Shown here one piece after another: positions 1 through 5,377 of a stretch of DNA of 7,638 nt. Source of the DNA: GCA-002840015 sp033765245 (GTDB lineage: Bacteria; Pseudomonadota; Gammaproteobacteria; Xanthomonadales; Xanthomonadaceae); assembly GCA_033765245.1 (NCBI GenBank), contig JANRIF010000177.1, forward strand, positions 1 through 7,638. The letters run 5' to 3'. The notes below the pieces were generated by a model, which did not search any database, was not told the DNA's origin, and worked only from the letters and a program-made list of their open reading frames with translations. The stretch's first letter is position 1. Each line of letters starts with the position of its first letter. A program made the translations under genes and the position numbers.

Positions 1-1197
<1,197 letters not shown>

Positions 1198-1202
1198 GAT
1201 GG

Positions 1203-1208
1203 TCTCCC
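1203..1208 (-). promoter_or_regulatory. Ribosome binding site of fumC
   Basis: On the minus strand GGGAGA sits 5 bases before the ATG at 1197. Its GGAG core matches the anti-Shine-Dalgarno sequence. It supports 1197 as the start, because the in-frame sequence after it begins directly with conserved FumC residues. Confidence 0.6.
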
Positions 1209-1279
1209 GATGCGCATGGCGGATGTGCAGGGTAGCGCCGATGCTGATGTGTTGCCCGCATCCGACGTGCACATTACGT

Positions 1280-1310
1280 CTCGCGTAGTGAGCATCGTCG
1301 CGCAGCGACC
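1280..1310 (-). repeat. REP-like repeat, copy A (upstream of purB)
   Basis: Read on the minus strand, these 31 bases match plus-strand 2910-2940 at 26 of 31 positions, and all five differences are transitions. The two copies are therefore inverted relative to each other and flank purB. Bases 1280-1292 can fold into a small hairpin (CTCGC, loop GTA, GTGAG with one G-U pair), equivalent to the perfect hairpin in copy B. Next to it, 1319-1328 is the perfect palindrome GAGCGCGCTC followed by CCCACAAAAA; on the minus strand this reads TTTTTGTGGGAGCGCGCTC, which resembles the GTGGGAGCG-type REP sequences I know from Xanthomonadales and Pseudomonas. Assignment to a REP family is from memory and unverified. 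Confidence 0.5.
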
Positions 1311-1328
1311 GACCGAGCGAGCGCGCTC

Positions 1329-1358
1329 CCACAAAAAGACGAGCTGCCGCTCTTGTGG
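1329..1358. other. Bulged stem-loop in the fumC-purB intergenic region
   Basis: CCACAA (1329-1334) pairs with TTGTGG (1353-1358), and GAGC (1341-1344) pairs with GCTC (1349-1352) around a TGCC loop, leaving a six-base bulge (1335-1340). On the minus strand the inner stem is followed by GTCTTTTTG, giving a weak terminator-like look for transcription heading toward fumC, but a 4-bp stem is too short to rely on. It abuts the REP-like copy and is probably part of the same element. Confidence 0.35.
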
Positions 1359-1417
1359 TACGCCGTAAAGTCGGTTCGAACGTCGCGTCGGCGAAGCCAT
1401 GGCGTGCGTCATTGGTC

Positions 1418-1423
1418 TAAAAT
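1418..1423 (+). promoter_or_regulatory. Candidate -10 box of the purB promoter
   Basis: TAAAAT lies 27 bases before the purB ATG and is the only AT-rich hexamer in a strongly GC-rich stretch. It would place the transcript start near 1430 and give a leader of about 20 bases. No good -35 box is seen 16-18 bases upstream (AAGCCA/AGCCAT region), so the call rests on the -10 alone. Confidence 0.4.
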
Positions 1424-1450
1424 GGCGCTTTCGCCCGCCGAGTGCCGTCG

Positions 1451-2818
1451 ATGACTGAATTCACTCTCACCGCCTTGTCGCCGGTCGATGGTCGTTATGC
1501 CGCCAAGGTAGACGCGCTGCGCCCGATCTTTTCCGAATTCGGTCTGATCCGCGCGCGGGTGCGGGTGGAGGTCGAGTGGCTGCTGGCGTTGGCGGCGGAG
1601 CCAGCCGTCGTCGAACTCAAGCCGTTGTCGGATGCCGCCAGCGCGCGGGTGCGGCATCTGGTCGATGCGTTCACCACGGCCGACGCCGCCCGGATCAAGG
1701 AAATCGAACGCACTACCAACCATGACGTCAAGGCGGTGGAGTACTTCATCAAGGAGCGCCTGGGCGACGATCCCGAACTGGCCGCCGCCACCGAATTCGT
1801 GCATTTCGCCTGCACTTCGGAGGACATCAACAACCTCAGCTACGCGCTGATGCTGTCCGAAGGCTGCACTCAGGTGTTGTGGCCGGCTGCCACCGCATTG
1901 CTGGAACGCTTGCAGGCGATGGCGCACGAGTTGGCGGCGCAGCCGATGCTCTCGCGCACCCACGGGCAACCGGCCTCGCCCACCACGCTGGGCAAGGAAC
2001 TCGCCAATCCGATGCACCGGTTGGCATGGCAATTGGCGCAGATGCGCGAGATCGCCATCCCCGGCAAGATCAACGGCGCGGTCGGCAACTTCAATGCGCA
2101 CGTGGTGGCCTATCCCGAGATCGATTGGCAGGCGTTCGCGCAGCGCTTCGTCGAGTCACTGGGGCTGGACTGGAACCCGTACACCACGCAGATCGAGCCG
2201 CACGACGGCATCGCGGAACTGTGCGACGCGCAGCGCCGCATCAACACCATCCTGATCGATCTGTGCCGCGACGTCTGGGGCTACATCTCGCTGGGTTATT
2301 TCAGCCAGAGCGTGCGTGCCGGCGAAGTCGGTTCCAGCACCATGCCGCACAAGGTCAACCCGATCGACTTCGAGAACGCTGAAGGCAATCTCGGCATTGC
2401 CAATGCGCTGCTCGGGCACTTTGCCGAGAAGCTGCCGATCAGCCGCTGGCAACGCGATCTCACCGACTCCACCGTGCTGCGCGCGCTGGGCACCGGATTT
2501 GCGCACACGCTGATCGCAGTCGACGCGCTGCAGCGCGGGCTTGGCAAGCTGCGCGCCAACCCAGCGCGGCTCAACGCCGATCTCGACAACGCCTGGGAAG
2601 TGCTGGCGGAACCGATCCAGACCGTGATGCGCCGCTACGGCCTGCCCGAACCCTACGAGCAGCTCAAGGCGCTCACCCGCGGCGTCGGCATCAGCCGCGA
2701 CAGCCTGCGCGAGTTCGTCGCCGGCCTCGCCATTCCCGCCGACGCCAAGGCGCGCCTGCTTGCGCTTACGCCCGCCAGTTACATTGGCCTCGCGGCCGAT
2801 CTCGCGCGCGATTGCTGA
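1451..2818 (+). CDS. purB: Adenylosuccinate lyase
   Basis: Cleaves SAICAR to AICAR plus fumarate and adenylosuccinate to AMP plus fumarate, so it acts twice in purine synthesis; cytoplasmic homotetramer. The 455-residue product is close in length to the 456-residue E. coli enzyme and aligns with it throughout. Landmarks: LSPVDGRY (9-16), ERTTNHDVKAVEYF (86-99), FACTSEDINN (119-128), SRTHGQPASP (168-177) with His171 as the general acid, and GEVGSSTMPHKVNPIDFEN (291-309) with Ser295 in the flexible signature loop, then RWQRDLTDSTVLR (332-344). Two starts are possible: GTG at 1442, adding three residues (MPS), or ATG at 1451. I chose the ATG because MTEFTLTALSPVDGRY matches the usual N-terminus; neither has a strong ribosome site. 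It is divergent from fumC, and is followed by a 196-base gap with stem-loops before roxA. Confidence 0.97.
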   Translation: MTEFTLTALSPVDGRYAAKVDALRPIFSEFGLIRARVRVEVEWLLALAAEPAVVELKPLSDAASARVRHLVDAFTTADAARIKEIERTTNHDVKAVEYFIKERLGDDPELAAATEFVHFACTSEDINNLSYALMLSEGCTQVLWPAATALLERLQAMAHELAAQPMLSRTHGQPASPTTLGKELANPMHRLAWQLAQMREIAIPGKINGAVGNFNAHVVAYPEIDWQAFAQRFVESLGLDWNPYTTQIEPHDGIAELCDAQRRINTILIDLCRDVWGYISLGYFSQSVRAGEVGSSTMPHKVNPIDFENAEGNLGIANALLGHFAEKLPISRWQRDLTDSTVLRALGTGFAHTLIAVDALQRGLGKLRANPARLNADLDNAWEVLAEPIQTVMRRYGLPEPYEQLKALTRGVGISRDSLREFVAGLAIPADAKARLLALTPASYIGLAADLARDC

Positions 2819-2831
2819 GCGATTTGGCATG

Positions 2832-2878
2832 TGGGCTCGGGGTGACCCAAGCGTTGATCCGGGGGAACCCGAGGCCCA
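2832..2878 (+). other. Imperfect stem-loop just downstream of purB
   Basis: TGGGCTCGGG (2832-2841) pairs with CCCGAGGCCCA (2868-2878) with one bulged G, enclosing a loop of about 26 bases. It starts 13 bases after the purB stop. No T-run follows, so it is not a canonical intrinsic terminator; it may protect the purB mRNA 3' end or belong to the repeat element that follows. Confidence 0.35.
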
Positions 2879-2899
2879 TCGCTGCACCAAAATGTGCGT

Positions 2900-2979
2900 G
2901 CTGGGGTTCGGCCGCTGCGCGACAGCGCTCGCTACGCGAGCTACGCCTTCGCTGCGCTCGGTCGCAGGCTCACCCCAGC
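2900..2979 (+). repeat. REP-like palindromic element, copy B (purB-roxA gap)
   Basis: An 80-base nested palindrome. The outer stem GCTGGGGT (2900-2907) pairs perfectly with ACCCCAGC (2972-2979). An inner stem CTGCG-AC (2915-2923, two bases bulged) pairs with GTCGCAG (2961-2967). A central hairpin GCTCGC-TAC-GCGAGC occupies 2927-2941. Bases 2910-2940 are the inverted counterpart of 1280-1310 (26/31 identical). No T-run follows. The form suits a REP/BIME-type intergenic element; which family, and whether it occurs elsewhere in the genome, cannot be told from this window. Confidence 0.5.
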
Positions 2980-3014
2980 CTACCCGTTGCATGGCATGAC
3001 ATTGGACTCTCGCG

Positions 3015-4232
3015 ATGGTGAAGCCACTTCCGATCGAAATCGACGCGCGTCGTCTGCCGCCGCTGGGGATGCCGCCGGCGCGCTTTCTGAAGCACTACTG
3101 GCAGCGTCGTCCGTTGCTGATCCGGCAGGCGTTCCCGGATTTCGTGTCGCCGATTTCGCCGGACGAGCTGGCGGGGTTGGCCTGCGAGCCTTCGGCGTTG
3201 GCGCGGATGGTGACGCGCGAGCGCAAGCGCACGGGCGACGATCCGCGGCATTCGCATTGGCAACTGCGCCAAGGGCCGTTCGAGGAAGCCGACTTCATCG
3301 GCCTGCCCAAGCAGGATTGGTCGCTGCTGGTGCAGGACGTGGACAAATGGGACGCCGACGTCGCGGGCCTGCTGGAGGCATTCGCGTTTTTGCCGCGCTG
3401 GCGCATCGACGACATCATGGTCAGCTTCGCCGCGCCGGGCGGCGGTGTGGGGCCGCATACGGATCAATACGACGTCTTCCTGCTGCAGGCGCAGGGGCAT
3501 CGCCGCTGGCAGGTGGGCGACGAGGCCGAGCCTGAGGCCCGGTTTCGCGACGACTGCGATCTCAAGCTGCTCCAGACCTTCACGCCCGCGTACGACTGGG
3601 TGCTGGCGCCCGGCGACATGCTCTATCTGCCGCCGGGATTTGCGCACCACGGCGATGCGGTGGATGCCTGCCTGACGATTTCGGTGGGCATGCGCGCGCC
3701 GGCCGAAGGGGAGTTGCTGGCGGATCTGGCGGAGACGCTGGCGCAGGCGCTGCCGGAGCATGCGCGCTATCGCGATCCCGATCTGGCGCCTCCGGAAGAT
3801 CCTTTCGAAATCGATGCCGATGCCATCGTGCGGCTGCGCGCCGCGCTGGGACCACTGGGCAGCCTGGATGATGCTGCGCTGCGGCTGTGGTTCGGCCGCT
3901 TCATCACCAGCTATCGCAGTGCCAGCCTGCCCGATGCCGGCGCCAAGCCGCGCAGCGCCGAGGCGTTGGCGCAAGCGCTGGCGGACGGCCGTTTGCTGGC
4001 GCGGCATCCGTTTGCCCGGGTGGCATGGACCCGGATCGGGCGCGGCGCGCGCCTGTTCGTCGCCGGCGAGGCGTATCCGATGTCGGCACGCTCCGCCGCC
4101 ACCATCGCCGCCGCACGGCAGTTGGACGCCGCCGCGTTCGCGCAATGCGACACCGCCGCCCAACAGGCGCTGAGCGCCCTGGTGGCGCGCGGCACCTATG
4201 GATTGCAACGCAAACGAGGGCGCAAGGCATGA
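3015..4232 (+). CDS. roxA: Ribosomal oxygenase, JmjC/cupin type (L16 arginine hydroxylase, YcfD/RoxA family)
   Basis: An Fe(II)- and 2-oxoglutarate-dependent oxygenase. The E. coli family member YcfD/RoxA hydroxylates Arg81 of ribosomal protein L16 in the large subunit; the same substrate is inferred here. The 405-residue protein carries the JmjC core PGGGVGPHTDQYDVFLLQ (141-158), with metal ligands His148 and Asp150, and LYLPPGFAHHGD (203-214) with His211 as the likely third ligand. Arg163 in QGHRRWQVG aligns with the 2-oxoglutarate-binding arginine of YcfD. After the JmjC domain comes the usual helical region, then a likely winged-helix C-terminus (about 325-405) with a basic tail ending RKRGRKA. 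It is about 30 residues longer than E. coli YcfD (373). The ATG at 3015 is the first start after an in-frame TGA at 2997-2999, with only a weak GGAC ribosome site. The stop overlaps the next gene's start, so the two are probably one transcript. Confidence 0.93.
   Translation: MVKPLPIEIDARRLPPLGMPPARFLKHYWQRRPLLIRQAFPDFVSPISPDELAGLACEPSALARMVTRERKRTGDDPRHSHWQLRQGPFEEADFIGLPKQDWSLLVQDVDKWDADVAGLLEAFAFLPRWRIDDIMVSFAAPGGGVGPHTDQYDVFLLQAQGHRRWQVGDEAEPEARFRDDCDLKLLQTFTPAYDWVLAPGDMLYLPPGFAHHGDAVDACLTISVGMRAPAEGELLADLAETLAQALPEHARYRDPDLAPPEDPFEIDADAIVRLRAALGPLGSLDDAALRLWFGRFITSYRSASLPDAGAKPRSAEALAQALADGRLLARHPFARVAWTRIGRGARLFVAGEAYPMSARSAATIAAARQLDAAAFAQCDTAAQQALSALVARGTYGLQRKRGRKA
4216..4220 (+). 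promoter_or_regulatory. Ribosome binding site of the GNAT gene, inside the roxA end
   Basis: GAGGG lies 8 bases before the ATG at 4229, within the last codons of roxA. It favours this ATG, or the adjacent ATG at 4232, over the many in-frame codons further upstream, and together with the ATGA overlap it suggests translational coupling. Confidence 0.6.
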
Positions 4233-5191
4233 TGCAGGCCAATTCCGGTTTCTTCGTCGCCCCGGCGAACTACCACAGCGACCTGGCGGCGTTGCGCGCG
4301 GTGCGCGAAACGGTGTTCGTGCAGGAGCAGCAGGTGCCGCTGGAGCTGGAATGGGACGCGCTCGACCCCGACAGCGCCCACGTGCTGGCGCGCGACGACA
4401 ACGGGCGCCCGATCGGCACCGGCCGGCTCACCCCCGAACACAAGATCGGCCGCATGGCGGTGCTGGCGGAGTGGCGCGGCAAGGGCGTCGGCGCGGCGCT
4501 GTTGCTGGCATTGATCGACGAGGCGCGCCGACGCGGTTGGGAAGATGTCAGCCTGCATGCGCAGGTCGACGCCATCGGCTTCTATCGGCATTACGGCTTC
4601 GAGCCCTATGGCGAACGCTTCGTCGAAGCCGGTATCGACCACCAGAGCATGCGCAAAACGCTGAAGCCGATGGCAGCGCGGACGCCGGCTGCGGCGGCGG
4701 CACCCGAAAGCGAGCCGTCGCAGGCCGTGGAGTCGCTGGCCGAGGCGGTGGCCGCGGTGCTCGACATCATCGCCAATGCGCGCACGCTGTTGTGCGTGTA
4801 CAGCCGCGACCTCGACCCCGACCTGTTCGGCCGCAGCGAGGTACTCGACGCACTGCGCGCGTTCGCCACTGCGCATCCGGGCGCCGAGGTTCGCGCACTC
4901 GTGCAAGAACCCGAGCGCGTGGTGCAACTGGGCCACCCGCTGCTGACGTTGGCGCAACGGCTGTCCAGCCATTTCGCGCTGCGCACACCCACCGAAGATG
5001 TCGACGTACAGTACCCCGGTGCATACGTGTTCAGCGATCGGGGCGGCTTCTATTTCCGGCCGCTGGGAGTGCGCTACGAAGGTGAAGCCAGCCGCAGCAG
5101 GCCGGCACGCGCGCGCCAGTTGCGCTCGGCGTTCGAGCCGGTGTGGGAGCGCAGTCGCGAATGCACGGAATTCCGCTCGCTGGCAATCTGA
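4229..5191 (+). CDS. GNAT N-acetyltransferase fused to an uncharacterised C-terminal domain
   Basis: A 320-residue two-part protein. The N-terminal half (about 8-146) is a GNAT acyl-CoA transferase of the ElaA/YjcF-like kind: VRETVFVQEQQVP (25-37), GTGRLTPEHKIGRMAV (63-78), the acetyl-CoA pyrophosphate loop RGKGVG (83-88) and FYRHYGFEPYGERFVEAGIDH (118-138). An Ala/Pro/Glu-rich linker follows (148-165). The C-terminal half (about 166-320) begins with a helical stretch, then ARTLLCVYSRDLDPDLF (184-200), a strand VRALVQEP (221-228), GHPLLTLAQRLSSHF (235-249) and FYFRPLGVRYEG (274-285). The alternating pattern is reminiscent of a phospholipase D-like fold, but no HxK motif is present, so any such link is structural speculation. 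The acceptor substrate is unknown. The start overlaps the roxA stop by four bases (ATGA), with a second ATG directly after. The frame stays open upstream to 3887, but that part is the roxA coding region in another frame. GNAT assignment secure; function unknown. Confidence 0.88.
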   Translation: MMQANSGFFVAPANYHSDLAALRAVRETVFVQEQQVPLELEWDALDPDSAHVLARDDNGRPIGTGRLTPEHKIGRMAVLAEWRGKGVGAALLLALIDEARRRGWEDVSLHAQVDAIGFYRHYGFEPYGERFVEAGIDHQSMRKTLKPMAARTPAAAAAPESEPSQAVESLAEAVAAVLDIIANARTLLCVYSRDLDPDLFGRSEVLDALRAFATAHPGAEVRALVQEPERVVQLGHPLLTLAQRLSSHFALRTPTEDVDVQYPGAYVFSDRGGFYFRPLGVRYEGEASRSRPARARQLRSAFEPVWERSRECTEFRSLAI

Positions 5192-5206
5192 GCCGCTGCA
5201 GCGGAA
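5171..5206 (+). other. Inverted repeat spanning the GNAT stop codon
   Basis: TTCCGCT (5171-5177) pairs perfectly with AGCGGAA (5200-5206) across the TGA stop at 5189-5191. A competing 12-base perfect palindrome, CCGCTGCAGCGG (5193-5204), lies just after the stop. Neither is followed by a T-run. This may be a weak 3'-end structure or chance in GC-rich sequence. Confidence 0.25.
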
Positions 5207-5263
5207 CCATCATGGCGAGACAGGGTCAAGCTGAGCGCCGCCACACCGGTCGCGAATGGGGCG

Positions 5264-5293
5264 GTGACCTGCGCGCATGCATGTCGCTATAAT
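5264..5293 (+). promoter_or_regulatory. Probable sigma-70 promoter of sucA
   Basis: A perfect TATAAT -10 box (5288-5293) is preceded by GTGACC (5264-5269; four of six matches to TTGACA) with an 18-base spacer. This is the strongest promoter-like sequence in the window. Transcription would start near 5299-5300, about 75 bases before the sucA GTG. Confidence 0.7.
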
Positions 5294-5301
5294 GTTGCAG
5301 T

Positions 5302-5331
5302 GCCGCGAGAGCCCCGCTTTCGCGGCCTTTT
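5302..5331 (+). terminator. Terminator-like hairpin in the sucA leader
   Basis: GCCGCGAGAGC (5302-5312) pairs with GCTTTCGCGGC (5316-5326) as an unbroken 11-bp stem with one G-U pair (5309/5319) and a CCC loop, followed by C and TTTTCTTCCTT (5328-5338). That is the form of a Rho-independent terminator. It stands about 110 bases beyond the GNAT stop, so it could end the roxA-GNAT transcript. However, it also begins only 2-3 bases after the predicted start of the sucA promoter, so it would equally act as an attenuator or a 5'-terminal protective stem for sucA mRNA. Confidence 0.6.
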
Positions 5332-5349
5332 CTTCCTTCCAATCAACAT

Positions 5350-5377
5350 ACTAGTAAGGGCCCGGGCCAACGCCGTG
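5350..5377 (+). promoter_or_regulatory. Translation start region of sucA (GTG start, distant ribosome site)
   Basis: The only Shine-Dalgarno-like sequence is TAAGGG (5355-5360), 14 bases before the GTG at 5375, which is longer than the usual 5-9. The gap is filled by the perfect palindrome GGCCCGGGCC (5359-5368), which overlaps the ribosome site. No in-frame ATG or TTG occurs in the roughly 40 bases upstream, and the protein after GTG matches SucA from its first residues, so GTG remains the best start. Confidence 0.55.

Noticed and set aside
1374..1381. Palindrome GTTCGAAC upstream of purB as a possible operator
   Set aside because: It is only 8 bases long, does not match a purine repressor or LexA site that I recognise, and is not repeated.
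2760..3021. Short plus-strand open frames in the purB-roxA gap
   Set aside because: They run through the palindromic repeat, start inside purB, have no ribosome site and no recognisable product.
2970..4208. A 412-codon minus-strand open frame opposite roxA
   Set aside because: roxA has intact JmjC metal ligands on the plus strand. The antisense protein is Arg/Gln/His-rich without any family motif.
3887..4228. Upstream in-frame extension of the GNAT protein
   Set aside because: These 114 codons are the roxA coding region in another frame and give an Arg-rich sequence. The GNAT fold begins after the ATG at 4229, which has a ribosome site.
5350..5368. Cluster of restriction-site palindromes (ACTAGT, GGGCCC, CCCGGG) resembling a cloning polylinker
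   Set aside because: It is short, lies in a native-looking sucA leader with coding sequence intact on both sides, and no vector sequence is present. Chance overlap of GC palindromes is sufficient.
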